Positions 9,011 through 19,194 of a stretch of DNA of 64,000 nucleotides are shown here, in pieces. Numbering within the stretch: the stretch's first letter is position 1; every line of letters starts with the position of its first letter. The position numbers were made by a program, and so were the translations under genes. The notes beneath the pieces are model-generated. The model worked only from the letters and a program-made list of their open reading frames with translations. It had not been told where the DNA came from and ran no database searches. The stretch lies in the NCBI RefSeq assembly GCF_004363045.1, contig NZ_SNYJ01000003.1:62001-126000 (forward strand), written 5' to 3'. This stretch comes from Aureibacillus halotolerans (GTDB lineage Bacteria > Bacillota > Bacilli > Bacillales > DSM-28697).

Positions 9011-9394
9011 TTATAAGATCGTACTAGCTTCTTCTTGGGAGATGAGCTGTTGGACACGATTGTGTTGGTCCAAAATCGCGATTTTTGGAGAAAAGGAGAT
9101 GAGCTCCTCCGCCGAAAATAGTCCATACGCCATAATAATCACTTGATCGCCTTCTTGGACAAGGCGCGCTGCTGCTCCATTTAAACAAATGACTCCACTA
9201 CCTCGTTCTCCTGGGATGATGTACGTTTCCAGCCTTGCTCCATTGTTATTGTTCACAACTTGGACGCGTTCGTGGACAATCATTCCCACTTGATCTAGCA
9301 AATCCTCGTCGATCGTAATGCTGCCTACATAACGAAGGTTGGCTTCGGTTACAGTGGCATTGTGAAGCTTTGCATACATCATCGATTTCATCAT
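9011..9394 (-). CDS. panD: Aspartate 1-decarboxylase
   Basis: Makes beta-alanine from aspartate for pantothenate and CoA. PanD is a pyruvoyl enzyme that self-cleaves between Gly24 and Ser25; the site is visible in RYVGSITID. The conserved [20 protein letters not shown] and [12 protein letters not shown] blocks are present and the length is 127 residues, as in B. subtilis. Two consecutive ATG codons (9392-9394, 9389-9391) could start it; the first aligns with the B. subtilis start. It overlaps the panC stop by four bases. Confidence 0.98.
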   Translation of the reverse strand: MMKSMMYAKLHNATVTEANLRYVGSITIDEDLLDQVGMIVHERVQVVNNNNGARLETYIIPGERGSGVICLNGAAARLVQEGDQVIIMAYGLFSAEELISFSPKIAILDQHNRVQQLISQEEASTIL

Positions 9395-10257
9395 TCTTCT
9401 CCTCCCTCCTTTACTACATTATCGATTAGACGAGCGGATGGAAATTGAACAGCAACCGCCGCAATCCAAGGCGCTGACAGATCTTTAACGGGTTGAAGGT
9501 CGGGAAAACTGTACAACGTTGCGTAATCCACCTTGCCTAAGGATAAATTCTCCTCCAGAAACGCTTGCCACTTGTTTTCAATCGCTTCGCTAGACGTAGA
9601 ATCACCTGCATTTTTTATTAATGTCTCAACTACACTTAAGCTTTTATACAGGATGCTTGCCTCTTGACGTTCGCCTTCTGTAAGGCGGCTATTTCGAGAA
9701 CTTTTCGCAAGGCCATCCTCTTCACGTACAGTGGCAACGGTACGTATCTCAATCGGCAGAAAATATTCCTTGACCATGCCTTTTACGACAGCTACTTGTT
9801 GAGCATCCTTTCGACCAAAATACGCACGGTTGGGTTGCGTTAATTGAAACAGCTTTAATACAACAATTAGAACGCCATCAAAATGACCCGGTCTTGAAGC
9901 ACCACATAGCTTCGTTGCCGCTTCCCCTGCGGACATGGAAGCAAGCAGGTCACGTTGAGGGTACATCTCGCTTGCCGCCGGTGTAAACACGACATCCACC
10001 CCATGTCGTTTCGCAACGTCAAGATCTGTTTCAAGTGACCGTGGATACGTTTCAAAATCTTCATTAGGCCCAAATTGAGTAGGGTTAACGAAAATGCTGA
10101 GGACAACAAGGTCATTTTCCAGCCTTGCCTGCTTTAACAACGCTGCATGACCTTCATGGAGAAACCCCATTGTTGGAACAAACCCAATCGTTTTGCCATC
10201 ACTGCGCTGCTGAGTTGCCCAACGTTGCATGTCTATTGCATGGCGAATTTGGTTCAT
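9391..10257 (-). CDS. panC: Pantothenate synthetase
   Basis: Condenses pantoate with beta-alanine using ATP. The 288-residue protein shows the nucleotidyltransferase signature [17 protein letters not shown] (HxGH-type, about 29-45), YFGRKDAQQ and the KSSRNSRL loop that replaces KMSKS. The ATG at 10255-10257 overlaps the panB stop (ATGA); a GTG four codons upstream is less likely because the overlap fits the coupled order panB-panC-panD. Confidence 0.97.
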   Translation of the reverse strand: MNQIRHAIDMQRWATQQRSDGKTIGFVPTMGFLHEGHAALLKQARLENDLVVLSIFVNPTQFGPNEDFETYPRSLETDLDVAKRHGVDVVFTPAASEMYPQRDLLASMSAGEAATKLCGASRPGHFDGVLIVVLKLFQLTQPNRAYFGRKDAQQVAVVKGMVKEYFLPIEIRTVATVREEDGLAKSSRNSRLTEGERQEASILYKSLSVVETLIKNAGDSTSSEAIENKWQAFLEENLSLGKVDYATLYSFPDLQPVKDLSAPWIAAVAVQFPSARLIDNVVKEGGEE

Positions 10258-11078
10258 GACTGCTGCCACGCTTTCTTTTCTTCTTCTGGCATTGAGAAGG
10301 TATGCTCAGGAAACTGTCTGCTTCGTGTTTCGTTTACATAGACTTGTAGTGCGTCACCCATACGTTCGTAGCTGTTGTCATAGCTTTTGACAAACGACGG
10401 CGCTGAATGCGGGCTATAACTAAGCACGTCGTGGTAAACGAGCACCTGACCGTCTGTCGCTTTGCCAGCACCAATACCAATCACAGGGACCTCTAAGTCT
10501 TTCGCGAGCACCTCAGCGACTTCTGCAGGCACGCATTCGACAACGACAGCACACGCCCCTGCGTCCTCTAACGCATGCGCATCCTCAAGCAATGTCTTTG
10601 CTTCCACTGCTGTTTTGCCTTGCACACGATACCCACCTAACACACCAACAGATTGTGGGGTAAGACCAAGATGACCAACCACTGGTACACCAGCTGACAC
10701 AAGCGCACGTACAGTTGTTGAAATTTCTGCTCCACCTTCAAGCTTTACCGCATGTGCACCTGTTTGCTGCATGATTTGACGTGCATGTCTGTTCGTTTCT
10801 TCATGAGACCCGTGGTAGCTCATAAACGGCATATCGACAACAATAAGCGTTTCAGGTGCCCCACGCTTCACCGCTTTTGCATGATGGATCATGTCGTCCA
10901 CAGTGACCGGAACTGTAGACTCATAGCCTAAAACAACCATCCCAAGGGAATCACCAACAAGAATAATGTCTACCCCAGCTTCTTCTGCGAGGCGTGCTGA
11001 AGGGTAATCATATGCCGTAAGCATGACAATCGGTTCCGCGTTCGTTTTTTTCTTTTGCATTTGACGAAATGTTTTCAT
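10254..11078 (-). CDS. panB: 3-methyl-2-oxobutanoate hydroxymethyltransferase
   Basis: First dedicated step of pantothenate synthesis: transfers a hydroxymethyl group from methylene-THF to alpha-ketoisovalerate, giving ketopantoate. The 274 residues contain the metal-binding [18 protein letters not shown] segment, [17 protein letters not shown] and [20 protein letters not shown] strong AGGAGG lies before the ATG. It is the first gene of panBCD and is preceded by a 200-base structured leader. Confidence 0.98.
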   Translation of the reverse strand: MKTFRQMQKKKTNAEPIVMLTAYDYPSARLAEEAGVDIILVGDSLGMVVLGYESTVPVTVDDMIHHAKAVKRGAPETLIVVDMPFMSYHGSHEETNRHARQIMQQTGAHAVKLEGGAEISTTVRALVSAGVPVVGHLGLTPQSVGVLGGYRVQGKTAVEAKTLLEDAHALEDAGACAVVVECVPAEVAEVLAKDLEVPVIGIGAGKATDGQVLVYHDVLSYSPHSAPSFVKSYDNSYERMGDALQVYVNETRSRQFPEHTFSMPEEEKKAWQQS

Positions 11079-11290
11079 AGTTCCTCCTCATAGAAAGAGG
11101 ACGATCATAGCAACGAGGCTTCCGTCCTAGTCTTTTACGTTAGATCCAGGCAGAACATTGCCATCATCGATCCTGTGGTGCAGCTCTTTCATGTGAAAGC
11201 ACACGTCCAGCATGAGGACGTCTTTGGTCGTTCAATTTGTGCATGTGCTTGATGGAAGGATGCTGCCCTTAATCGATTTTTAGTATAGCA
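11079..11290 (-). promoter_or_regulatory. panBCD promoter and structured leader
   Basis: On the minus strand an extended -10 box, TGC-TATACT (TATACT at 11282-11287), begins just after the birA stop; the -35 is poor (CTGATA). The ~195-base leader holds three hairpins: ACGTCC/GGACGT (11203-11221), an adjacent CTTTC/GAAAG hairpin (11186-11198 region), and AGGACG/CGTCCT (11098-11128) right before the ribosome site. No T-box or known riboswitch motif was recognised, so regulation by the leader is only inferred. Confidence 0.5.
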
Positions 11291-11293
11291 CAT

Positions 11294-12256
11294 TTAATGT
11301 CCAATATCAGTCGTATACACTTGATGCTCAATGCCATTTTCCGCCTTCACCTTCAACGAACCATTCGTAGAAAGACCCGTGACCACACCATCAACCCCTT
11401 GCACCGAAACTCTTTTTCCAATCGTTTCTGCCCGTGCTTCCCAAAGCAGCCGAATTGGATCGAAGCCCTCCACACGGTAGGCTGAATAGAGCCTCTCAAA
11501 ACTTGAACAAATATGCTGAACTACAGCCATTCGCGAAAATTCTTTCCCTGTTTGACTCACTAACGACGTCGCTTTATTTCGAATATCCTCCGGAAAAGCA
11601 TCCTCCGGCTCATTCACATTAATGCCAATACCGATGATCGCCGCAATGACGCGATCTGGCTCTGAAATCGTTTCCGTCAATATACCTGCCACTTTTTTTG
11701 TTGACATATGCACATCATTCGGCCATTTAATTTGACATGACACGTCTGTTACAGCCTCTAACGCATCGGCGACAGCTACGGCCATGAGGAGGGTGAGCTG
11801 CGGAGCAATGTGCAGAGGCAAATTCGGCTTGACGAGCACACTCATGGCAATGTTTTTGTTTTTCCCACCATGCCAGGCACGCTGTAGCCTTCCACGTCCC
11901 GACGTTTGTTCATTTGTTAATACGATCGTTCCTTCGGGAGCCCCTTGTTGAACAAGCTCGAGCAGTCGTGTTTGCGTAGAAGGCAACGCCTCGTATAAGT
12001 GAACAAATTGACCAAATACGGTCGTTTCCATCCCTGCAAGTAAGCTGTTTTCGGTCATCGCTTCCGGGACTGAAACAAGGCGGTACCCCTTACGATTGAC
12101 GGCTTCGATCGCAAAACCTTCAGATTGCAGTTCTTTGACGTGTTTCCAGATTGCGGCACGTGAGCATTCGAGCTCCTTTGCCGCCTCCTCGCCCGAGAGG
12201 AACACGCCTGGGTGAGCTTGAAACAACGCAAACAGCCTCCGTTTAATGGTGCTCAT
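11294..12256 (-). CDS. birA: Bifunctional biotin ligase/biotin repressor BirA
   Basis: Attaches biotin to carboxylases and, when loaded with biotinyl-AMP, represses biotin genes. The N-terminal winged helix (about 5-60, ECSRAAIWKHVKELQ as recognition part) is followed by the ligase core with GRGRLQRAWHGGK (the biotinyl-AMP loop), KWPNDVHM and GIGINVN, then the small C-terminal SH3-like domain. The ATG at 12254-12256 lies inside the end of cca (14-base overlap); a TTG codon directly before it is the alternative. In B. subtilis birA also follows cca. Confidence 0.97.
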   Translation of the reverse strand: MSTIKRRLFALFQAHPGVFLSGEEAAKELECSRAAIWKHVKELQSEGFAIEAVNRKGYRLVSVPEAMTENSLLAGMETTVFGQFVHLYEALPSTQTRLLELVQQGAPEGTIVLTNEQTSGRGRLQRAWHGGKNKNIAMSVLVKPNLPLHIAPQLTLLMAVAVADALEAVTDVSCQIKWPNDVHMSTKKVAGILTETISEPDRVIAAIIGIGINVNEPEDAFPEDIRNKATSLVSQTGKEFSRMAVVQHICSSFERLYSAYRVEGFDPIRLLWEARAETIGKRVSVQGVDGVVTGLSTNGSLKVKAENGIEHQVYTTDIGH

Positions 12257-13430
12257 CAAACCACTCCTTTAATGCGATGTTGTCGTTTACGATGTCCTGC
12301 TGAACGACGAGCTTCTCCGCCTGAGCTAATACGTCTTCAATCCAAGGCCCTGGGGAACGACCTGTCCACGCTAAAAGATCTCGTCCTGTCATTTGCAGCT
12401 CATGACGATGGTGAATCGGTAGCGAATTAAATCGCTCTGCAAGCTCACTGGCAGTGATGTGTTCCGTTTGGGTGGTTCGTCTCATTGCTTTCCAGGCAAA
12501 CGTTGCGTTTCTTTCGCCGACACGATACAGAGCCTCTGGTGTAAATCCCGTTGTCTTAAGCCTATCAATGGCCTGCAATTTTTCTGTGACGTCTTTACTT
12601 CGTGTTCGTGACTGCTTCCATGCTCGAAGAAAAGCCACAGAGTCACTTGGGGACATCTCTGCTAGCAGAAACAAAAAGGCCCATCTCTCAGCAGTTGTCG
12701 ACCACTCATCACAGTGTGCACCAAAGGCGGGCAAGGCGGGTCCTATTTTTTCTCCAAGTGGGAGTTGTGCTTGAAGGCCTGATGACAGCCATACATCTAC
12801 CGCGTCTCGATCCGCACACGCCAACCATTTCGTCCATTCCTCTGCCACTCGTTCGATGGACGTATGCGCAATATATCGTGCAAGACGTTGAATGGCCTCC
12901 TTCGTTTCTGCTGCCAACGAAAAGCCTAAAACGGCTGAAAAACGTAGTGCCCTCATCATACGCAGTGGGTCCTCCATAAAGCGTTCCTCTGCATTTCCAA
13001 CGGCAAGAATTTCTTTACGTTCAATGGCTTCCTGGCCACCAAAAGGATCATAAAGAAGACCATGACGGTCCATAGCCATGGCATTCATAGTGAAGTCTCT
13101 CCGCTGCAGATCTTCATTAAGATCACGAATAAACGTCACTTCCGAGGGGCGTCTAAAATCTTCGTACGTCCCTTCAGATCGAAATGTCGTCACCTCATAG
13201 GAGGACTGCTTGAGAAGCACAAGAACGGTTCCATGTTGAAGCCCCGTTGGAACCGTTTTGTCAAAGATTTGTATAACTTCGTCCGGCGTCGCAGAAGTCG
13301 CAATATCAATATCATGAATGGATCTTTTCATGACATAATCACGAATACAACCACCTACAAAATAGGCTTGATGCCCGTGCTCTTCAAGAGCATGAAGCAC
13401 GCTGAGGCCTTCTTTCAGTGGAGATTTCAC
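12243..13430 (-). CDS. cca: CCA tRNA nucleotidyltransferase
   Basis: Adds or repairs the 3'-CCA end of tRNAs without a nucleic-acid template. The 395 residues show the class II nucleotidyltransferase head [20 protein letters not shown] with the two catalytic Asp residues, the template-substituting [12 protein letters not shown] segment and [18 protein letters not shown]. No HD phosphohydrolase domain is present, as usual in Gram-positive enzymes. It overlaps bshA upstream by four bases and birA downstream by 14. Confidence 0.97.
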   Translation of the reverse strand: MKSPLKEGLSVLHALEEHGHQAYFVGGCIRDYVMKRSIHDIDIATSATPDEVIQIFDKTVPTGLQHGTVLVLLKQSSYEVTTFRSEGTYEDFRRPSEVTFIRDLNEDLQRRDFTMNAMAMDRHGLLYDPFGGQEAIERKEILAVGNAEERFMEDPLRMMRALRFSAVLGFSLAAETKEAIQRLARYIAHTSIERVAEEWTKWLACADRDAVDVWLSSGLQAQLPLGEKIGPALPAFGAHCDEWSTTAERWAFLFLLAEMSPSDSVAFLRAWKQSRTRSKDVTEKLQAIDRLKTTGFTPEALYRVGERNATFAWKAMRRTTQTEHITASELAERFNSLPIHHRHELQMTGRDLLAWTGRSPGPWIEDVLAQAEKLVVQQDIVNDNIALKEWFDEHH

Positions 13431-14557
13431 GTTGCGTCCCTCCGAATCGTATTTAAATAAAGCGTTTCATATTGCGAGACAATTTCTTCAGAGGAAAATC
13501 GCCTTTTAACCGCTTCTCTGGCAGCAATTTGCATACGTTTCTGCGTGTCTTCTGAAGATAGAATGGATAGGGATTTCTCAGCAATGCTATCGATATCTCC
13601 AATATCCGCCAAATACCCCGTCACATCTTCTTCAATGACTTCAGGAATTCCCCCCGCTCTTGTTCCTACGGACGGCACGCCACACGCCATGGCCTCAAGA
13701 AGAACAAGACCAAAACTCTCTTTTTCAGACAGAAGCAACTTGAGCTGACTAATGGAAAACAAGTCCGCTAAATTATCCTGTTTTCCTAAAAGTAACACGT
13801 CGTCTGTTAAGTTCTCTGTGTGGATCTGTTTACGTACCTCGGTCATATCAGGGCCGTCGCCAACCAATAATAATTTCGCTGGCATCGCATCCCGAATTTT
13901 TCGAAACACCTTTACAACATCGGGCGTTCGCTTTACTTTACGGAAATTGGACACATGAATCACAACTGCTTCATGCGCTTTGATTCCGTATTCCTCTCGC
14001 AAAGCATCATTTCCTTGGTGCGTGTAAATACGTTCATCTACGAAATTGTAGATCGTTTCAATTGGCACAGTCGTCCCAAGGTAGTCTCTCGTTTGGGAGG
14101 CAAGGCTGTTTGATACAGCCGTCACCGCATCTGACTGGTCGATGCCAAAACGAATCATGTCACTCAAACTCGCATCCTGCCCGAGAATGGTAATATCAGT
14201 TCCATGAAGTGTTGTGACGATGGCAATGTCTCGCTTACACATTTGCTTCGCCAAAAACGCACAAATGGCGTGTGGCATCGCGTAATGCACATGCAATATG
14301 TCTAATTCCTCACGATCAATCACTTCCGCCATTTTGCTCGCTAACGACAAATCATACGGCGGGTATTGGAACACGGAATATTGGTTGATTTCAACTTCAT
14401 GGTAGTAGATATTGGCATACAAGCGGTTTAATCGAAAAGGAACACTAGAGGCAATAAAATGGATTTGATGACCACGCTCGGCAAGCAGCTTTCCAAGCTC
14501 TGTAGCAATGACACCAGAGCCTCCTACAGTTGGGTAACAAGTAATGCCGATCTTCAT
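13427..14557 (-). CDS. bshA: N-acetyl-alpha-D-glucosaminyl L-malate synthase BshA
   Basis: First step of bacillithiol synthesis: joins GlcNAc from UDP-GlcNAc to L-malate. A GT4-family glycosyltransferase of 376 residues with the N-terminal [12 protein letters not shown]-like loop (here [19 protein letters not shown]), [19 protein letters not shown] and the EX7E motif in [16 protein letters not shown]. It is preceded by bshB1, which performs the next step, and overlaps cca, the same cluster as ypjH-ypjG in B. subtilis. Confidence 0.97.
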   Translation of the reverse strand: MKIGITCYPTVGGSGVIATELGKLLAERGHQIHFIASSVPFRLNRLYANIYYHEVEINQYSVFQYPPYDLSLASKMAEVIDREELDILHVHYAMPHAICAFLAKQMCKRDIAIVTTLHGTDITILGQDASLSDMIRFGIDQSDAVTAVSNSLASQTRDYLGTTVPIETIYNFVDERIYTHQGNDALREEYGIKAHEAVVIHVSNFRKVKRTPDVVKVFRKIRDAMPAKLLLVGDGPDMTEVRKQIHTENLTDDVLLLGKQDNLADLFSISQLKLLLSEKESFGLVLLEAMACGVPSVGTRAGGIPEVIEEDVTGYLADIGDIDSIAEKSLSILSSEDTQKRMQIAAREAVKRRFSSEEIVSQYETLYLNTIRRDAT

Positions 14558-14558
14558 T

Positions 14559-15260
14559 CTAGCCTTGCCCCCCTCGAACCATATCCATTGAGAAAAGCAG
14601 CGGTTTCTCGGTTAAAAATCCTTCTGCAAAGGTGAGACCAACTTCTTTCCCCATTAAACGATCTCGTCCCTCTAACGCCTCCAAATAGCCATACGTTAGC
14701 GGCGTTTGAACGTCAGAAGACTCGCCGAATTGCGTTGTATAGGCAAGGAGGCTCTGTTTTTTCTTCTCATAAGACGAGCCAATATCCACTACAAAATCAG
14801 GATTATGGAAGCCATTAATCATGTAATAATATAAAGAGACGCCTTTGATAGAACGTCCTGCATCAGGAGCGAATTTTTGAATTCCTGCAGAAAATACCGC
14901 CTCTTTCACAAGCGAAGACGCATGTGCATGATCAGGATGACGATCATGAGGAAATGGAGCAAACACGGCTTTTGGTCGCTGTGTTCGAATTAACTCGACC
15001 AGAAAGGCCAATGCTTCAGTTCGAACATTCTGCAACCCACGGTCTGGAAACTGAGCATTTTCTCTCGTCGCCCCTAAAACCTCCGCTGCTCTGCTCGCCT
15101 CAATCCTCCTCGTTTCAACCGTTCCATTCGAGCTCATTTCACCTTCTGTTAAATCGACAATATGAACCTGAATTTCATGCGCTGCCCAAGTTGCAATGGC
15201 TCCTCCCATTCCAATCTCTACATCGTCAGGGTGCGCCCCAATGGCCAACACATCAGTCAA
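14559..15260 (-). CDS. bshB1: Bacillithiol biosynthesis deacetylase BshB1
   Basis: Removes the acetyl group from GlcNAc-malate in bacillithiol synthesis. A LmbE-type zinc deacetylase with [15 protein letters not shown] at the N-terminus and the second metal-site motif [11 protein letters not shown]. The most likely start is TTG (15258-15260), which gives [13 protein letters not shown] like relatives, lies 6 bases after GGAAGAGG and overlaps the mgsA stop by 8 bases; an ATG six codons further upstream adds an unconserved charged stretch. Only one base separates it from bshA. Confidence 0.95.
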   Translation of the reverse strand: MTDVLAIGAHPDDVEIGMGGAIATWAAHEIQVHIVDLTEGEMSSNGTVETRRIEASRAAEVLGATRENAQFPDRGLQNVRTEALAFLVELIRTQRPKAVFAPFPHDRHPDHAHASSLVKEAVFSAGIQKFAPDAGRSIKGVSLYYYMINGFHNPDFVVDIGSSYEKKKQSLLAYTTQFGESSDVQTPLTYGYLEALEGRDRLMGKEVGLTFAEGFLTEKPLLFSMDMVRGGQG

Positions 15261-15678
15261 TTTGATCCTCTTCCTTTCCATGCACAAGCTTTCGCCAATT
15301 CAAGTCACCGCGCTCTAAGCCATGGATAAAGATCTCTGCCCCGCCAAGATTTGTTGCGAGTGGAATCGCATACACGTCACATAAACGGATTAACGCCATA
15401 ATATCGGGTTCATGTGGTTGAGCCGTTAACGGGTCTCTAAAAAACAACACCATATCCATTTCATTTTCGGCAATCATGGCACCAATCTGTTGATCCCCGC
15501 CTAAAGGACCGGATTGAAAACGGTGCACTGAAAGGCCAGTCGCTTCAGCAATTCTCGTGCCTGTCGTGCCAGTTGCATAAAGGCAATGGTCTTTCAAAAC
15601 ATGCTGATACGCCATAGCAAACTGTACAAGTTCATCTTTTTTCTTATCATGTGCGATCATCGCAATGTTCATCTTCAA
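15253..15678 (-). CDS. mgsA: Methylglyoxal synthase
   Basis: Converts dihydroxyacetone phosphate to methylglyoxal, a phosphate-relief bypass of glycolysis. The 141 residues have [13 protein letters not shown], the phosphate-binding [14 protein letters not shown], the catalytic Asp in [14 protein letters not shown] and the [12 protein letters not shown] segment. The TTG at 15676-15678 has AGGAGG 8 bases upstream, which favours it over an ATG two codons later. It is placed between dapB and bshB1 as in B. subtilis (ypjF). Confidence 0.96.
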   Translation of the reverse strand: MKMNIAMIAHDKKKDELVQFAMAYQHVLKDHCLYATGTTGTRIAEATGLSVHRFQSGPLGGDQQIGAMIAENEMDMVLFFRDPLTAQPHEPDIMALIRLCDVYAIPLATNLGGAEIFIHGLERGDLNWRKLVHGKEEDQID

Positions 15679-15699
15679 AGCGACAGCCTCCTCTGCTCT

Positions 15700-16497
15700 C
15701 TATTCGATCAATTCATCCAATCCATACACGAGCTCATCTAAGCTTCGCACGGTTTCAACCGCAAGCCGGACGCCGGACATAAAACTTGAGCGGTGAATTG
15801 AATCATGTTGTATCGTCAACGTTTCCCCTTCTCCTCCAAAGACAACCTGCTGGTGAGCAACCAGACCCGGAAGACGCATAGAGTGGACATGAATGCCGTC
15901 GACGTCAGCCCCTCTTGCCCCTGAGATCGTCTCTTTCTCATCCGGATGACCTTGAGTTTTAGACGATCGTGTTTGCTGAATCATCTCTACCGTTTTCACA
16001 GCCGTTCCACTTGGCGCGTCCAGCTTCTGATCATGATGCTTTTCTACGATCTCAACATCAGGCAAATAGCGGGCAGCCATCTGTGAAAATTTCATCATGA
16101 GCACAGCGCCGATCGCAAAATTAGGTGCGATAATACAGCCGGTTTGCTGTTCTTTCGCAAGCGCACGAATGTCGCCAAGGTCCATTTCAGAGAAACCACT
16201 TGTGCCAATAACGGACGGTAGACGCGACTGAAGGGCAAGCATCGTATGCTTCTTCCCAGCTTCAGGGTTTGTCAGATCAATCAGCACGTCTGCCTCTATC
16301 GTAGACATGCAATGCGCAGCGTCTGTATAAATGGTTCCCCCAACATCAATTCCTGTCACATCAGACACCCTTTCACCTTCATGCGTATGGTCAATTGCGG
16401 CCACGAGCTGAAAGTGATCGGTCGTTTGGATTAAGCGCAACGCTTCCTGCCCCATTTTCCCACGTGGTCCTGCAAGGATGATTCGTATGGTGTTCAT
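15700..16497 (-). CDS. dapB: 4-hydroxy-tetrahydrodipicolinate reductase
   Basis: NAD(P)H-dependent reductase in the diaminopimelate/lysine pathway, supplying cell wall, lysine and spore dipicolinate. The N-terminal Rossmann loop [12 protein letters not shown], the GTSGFSEMD segment, and the catalytic [20 protein letters not shown] (His pair and Lys) are present in 265 residues. The start ATG lies one base after the ypjD stop. Confidence 0.98.
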   Translation of the reverse strand: MNTIRIILAGPRGKMGQEALRLIQTTDHFQLVAAIDHTHEGERVSDVTGIDVGGTIYTDAAHCMSTIEADVLIDLTNPEAGKKHTMLALQSRLPSVIGTSGFSEMDLGDIRALAKEQQTGCIIAPNFAIGAVLMMKFSQMAARYLPDVEIVEKHHDQKLDAPSGTAVKTVEMIQQTRSSKTQGHPDEKETISGARGADVDGIHVHSMRLPGLVAHQQVVFGGEGETLTIQHDSIHRSSFMSGVRLAVETVRSLDELVYGLDELIE

Positions 16498-16498
16498 G

Positions 16499-16837
16499 TT
16501 ATGTACGCTCCTTATCCTCGATCTTCGTCCAACGATCTCGGTCTCTTGTTTTAAATTTATGCATCACTTGCTCATGTGCTTCTTCTAGTGAAATGTTCAA
16601 TGAATTTGCCAGACAGACAAGCACAAACAGCACGTCCCCCATCTCTTCCTGGATAGAGCGCTCATCTTCAGTCGCTTTTTTTGGTTTTTCTCCATGATAA
16701 TGATTAATATCTCTGGCTAACTCGCCCATTTCCTCGGTAAGTCTGGCCATCAACGCGAGTGGAGAGAAATACCCTTCCTTAAATTGCCCGATGTACTCAT
16801 CCACATCCGTTTGAATGTGCTCCATGCTTTTCGTCAT
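16499..16837 (-). CDS. ypjD: MazG-like nucleotide pyrophosphohydrolase YpjD
   Basis: A 112-residue all-alpha NTP pyrophosphatase of the MazG superfamily. The metal-binding EEMGELARD (ExxE) and [15 protein letters not shown] (ExxD) helices are visible, as is the TRDRDRW end shared with B. subtilis YpjD. The ATG at 16835-16837 follows GCAGGTG with 6-base spacing and matches the family start; the open frame extends 45 codons upstream without similarity. It heads the ypjD-dapB-mgsA-bshB1-bshA-cca-birA run. Its precise substrate is not known. Confidence 0.93.
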   Translation of the reverse strand: MTKSMEHIQTDVDEYIGQFKEGYFSPLALMARLTEEMGELARDINHYHGEKPKKATEDERSIQEEMGDVLFVLVCLANSLNISLEEAHEQVMHKFKTRDRDRWTKIEDKERT

Positions 16838-16978
16838 CGTATTCACCTGCCCTGCCATCTGTTTATCGTTCGAATGCATGTTCATGCATGAGGAATTTCT
16901 CTTAAGTGCAGTCCTATTGTATCGAAAATGAGACCAATCAGCCACTTTTTTGCCGGATTGCCCACGATTCACAAAAGC

Positions 16979-17007
16979 ATAGTAGCAGCAACTCTTACGA
17001 ATGGTAA
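16979..17007 (-). promoter_or_regulatory. Probable promoter of the ypjD-dapB-...-birA operon
   Basis: On the minus strand TTACCA (17002-17007), 17-base spacer, TACTAT (16979-16984), with TGC before the -10. The leader (about 135 bases) contains a 16-base hyphenated palindrome, ATGCATG-tt-CATGCAT (16874-16889), which could be a hairpin or operator. Confidence 0.5.
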
Positions 17008-17252
17008 CACAAAATGAGCAAAAGTTTTTGAAGGAAAGATCACTTATTCCTCTTGAGAAAGCCTCCTTCCCACTAGCCTTAAATTTTTTTAGCGACCAAT
17101 GTGAAGAGAGTTTACAATGAACAAATGCATGCGAGCATTACAAAAACAAGCGCACAATGGCTTGCATTACACTTCCTTACTCAACTCAACTTGCCTAAAC
17201 CTACAATTAATTGTTGTGTTTGCTTTTTATACAAGCTGCCATACGCTCGCTT

Positions 17253-17992
17253 TCACCCTAAAAGGTACAAGTGCATCATCGATTCGAAAGGACCTCCTCG
17301 TGTTTTCTTTGCCGCTGGAGTCTCGCTAGTGGCTGCTTTTAATGATGCACTTCCTTGTCTTGTTTGCTAAAGTAAAAAACAGCTTAACTCACTTTTCCAT
17401 CTTCCCAATGATACGAGAACGAGACCCAATAAAACCAATTTACGCAGAAACAAACATGAGCGTAGTCAAAATACGCAGACTCCTGCGGGAACAGCCCGAG
17501 CTGAAGATCCCCTTGGAAAGCAAGACTCCGAGGAAGCTGAAGCCGTGCCCGCGGAAAGCGAAGTATTTTGAAGAAGCGACCGTGATTTCTTCGCACCCTA
17601 AAGGGTACAAGTGCATCATCGATACGAAAGGACCTCCTCGTGTTTTCTTAGCCGCTGGAGTCTCGCTAGTGGCTGCTTTTAATGATGCACTTCCTTGTCT
17701 TGTTTGCTAAAGTAAAAAACAGCTTAACTCACTTTTCCATCTTCCCAATGATACGAGAACGAGACCCAATAAAACCAATTTACGCAGAAACAAACATGAG
17801 CGTAGTCAAAATACGCAGACTCCTGCGGGAACAGCCCGAGCTGAAGATCCCCTTGGAAAGCAAGACTCCGAGGAAGCTGAAGCCGTGCCCGCGGAAAGCG
17901 AAGTATTTTGACGAAGCGACCGTGATTTCTTCGCACCCTAAAAGGTACAAGTGCATCATCGATTCGAAAGGACCTCCTCGTGTTTTCTTTGC
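17253..17992. repeat. 340-bp tandem repeat, 2.2 copies, containing a GC-rich interspersed repeat
   Basis: Unit 1 (17253-17592), unit 2 (17593-17932) and a 60-base third copy (17933-17992) are nearly identical, differing at single bases. Inside each unit, AAGTGCATCAT and ATGATGCACTT form an ~85-base inverted-repeat segment (17270-17354), followed by the GC-rich block with GACTCCTGCGGGAACAGC and GTGCCCGCGGAAAGCGAAG. The open frames here (such as 17342-17710) are repeat artefacts. The block separates ypjD (minus) from ypjC (plus). Bases 17008-17252 to the left are also non-coding; 17205-17252 resembles 57470-57505 and 58060-58100 reversed. Confidence 0.93.
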
Positions 17993-18102
17993 TACTAGTT
18001 ATTTAGACCTTAGAACCGCTTAGTTACAAAAATGATATCTTTTAGAAAAAACAGGATGTCGAACGTTACTCTTACGAAGTTCCCTCAAAACCAAAAAACC
18101 GT

Positions 18103-18131
18103 TTGAGCTCTCTACACGTATTCGGTATACT
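18103..18131 (+). promoter_or_regulatory. Sigma-A promoter of ypjC
   Basis: TTGAGC (18103-18108), exactly 17 bases, TATACT (18126-18131); 37 bases before the ypjC ATG. Confidence 0.75.
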
Positions 18132-18167
18132 TTGGAAGGCAATGTATATTGAGGGAGGATCACGCAA

Positions 18168-19040
18168 ATGTTAGGGCTTCGTTTTAAGAACATCGCTATG
18201 ATTTTATTTGGCTCCGCAATTTTTTCATTTGGCATCGTGCATTTTAATATGGAGAACGATCTCGCAGAAGGTGGCTTTACTGGAATTACATTGCTGCTCT
18301 ATTTTATGTACTCCATAGACCCTGCACTGTCAAATATCATTTTAAACATTCCTGTCTTTTTTATCGGGTGGAAATACTTAGGAAGAACAACGTTTTTGTA
18401 TACAATCATTGGAACACTGAGTGTTTCGTTGTTTTTATCGATCTTTCAAAATGTGACCCACCTATCGATGCCGCTAAAAAATGACATGACGCTCGCCGCT
18501 TTATTTGCTGGTGTCTTTATCGGAGTTGGTCTCGGCATCGTCTTCCGCTATGGAGGCACAACTGGCGGTGTAGACATAATTGCTAGACTTATTAGCAATT
18601 ACACAGGGGTTTCCATCGGACGTGCAATGTTTGTCTTTGATGCGATTGTGATTGGCGCTTCCATCGTTCTTTACTTGAACTACACACAAGGCATGTACAC
18701 ACTCGTCGCTGTGTTTATCGGTGCGAAAGTGATTGATTTCATGCAGGAAACGGCCTATTCTGCAAAAGGCGCCTTTATTATTTCTGCCCATCATGAAAAA
18801 ATTGCTGACGAAATTATGAACATCATGGGACGTGGCGTAACAACATTTAAAGCCGAGGGTAGTTACAGCAAAGAAGAACGGCACGTATTGTACTGTGTTG
18901 TCGCACGAAACGAAATCGTCCGTTTGAAAAACGTTGTCCAACACGTCGATCATCATGCCTTTGTGACGATAAGTGAAGTGAAAGATGTCCTCGGAGAAGG
19001 ATTTACTTTCGATGAGCAAAAGAAACCGTTGCATCCTTAG
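18168..19040 (+). CDS. ypjC: YitT/YpjC family membrane protein
   Basis: A 290-residue protein of the YitT family: about five to six membrane helices (DUF161-type, with GGTTGGVDIIARL and VFIGAKVIDF) followed by a cytoplasmic DUF2179 domain (about 215-280, IMGRGVTTFKAEGSYSKEERHVLYCVV). It occupies the ypjC position but on the opposite strand to its neighbours. Family function is not established. AGGGAGGA precedes the ATG, and a sigma-A promoter lies upstream. Confidence 0.9.
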   Translation: MLGLRFKNIAMILFGSAIFSFGIVHFNMENDLAEGGFTGITLLLYFMYSIDPALSNIILNIPVFFIGWKYLGRTTFLYTIIGTLSVSLFLSIFQNVTHLSMPLKNDMTLAALFAGVFIGVGLGIVFRYGGTTGGVDIIARLISNYTGVSIGRAMFVFDAIVIGASIVLYLNYTQGMYTLVAVFIGAKVIDFMQETAYSAKGAFIISAHHEKIADEIMNIMGRGVTTFKAEGSYSKEERHVLYCVVARNEIVRLKNVVQHVDHHAFVTISEVKDVLGEGFTFDEQKKPLHP

Positions 19041-19085
19041 CATCTGAGGGACATAGCTTACTTGATAAGTAAGACATTATTCTAC

Positions 19086-19123
19086 GAAAAAAACCGGCAG
19101 TCCCAAAAGGGTGCCGGTTTTTT
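19086..19123. terminator. Bidirectional terminator after ypjC
   Basis: AAAAAACCGGCA (19088-19099) pairs with TGCCGGTTTTTT (19112-19123). It lies between ypjC (plus) and the YugP-type peptidase gene (minus). Confidence 0.85.
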
Positions 19124-19194
19124 ACATCTAATCAAAGCTGGTCAATACACAACGTAGCGGGTAAAACGACGAGCGCTTTTTTCCACAACGTTCA

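Noticed and set aside
11079-11290. T-box or known riboswitch before panB
   Set aside because: No T-box AGGGTGGNACCGCG-type motif or recognised aptamer core was found; kept only as an unclassified structured leader.
17342-18023. Overlapping 113-122-codon frames in the 340-bp repeats
   Set aside because: The two frames are the same repeat read twice, lack good ribosome sites and follow the repeat boundaries; the reverse strand is equally open. Treated as repeat sequence.
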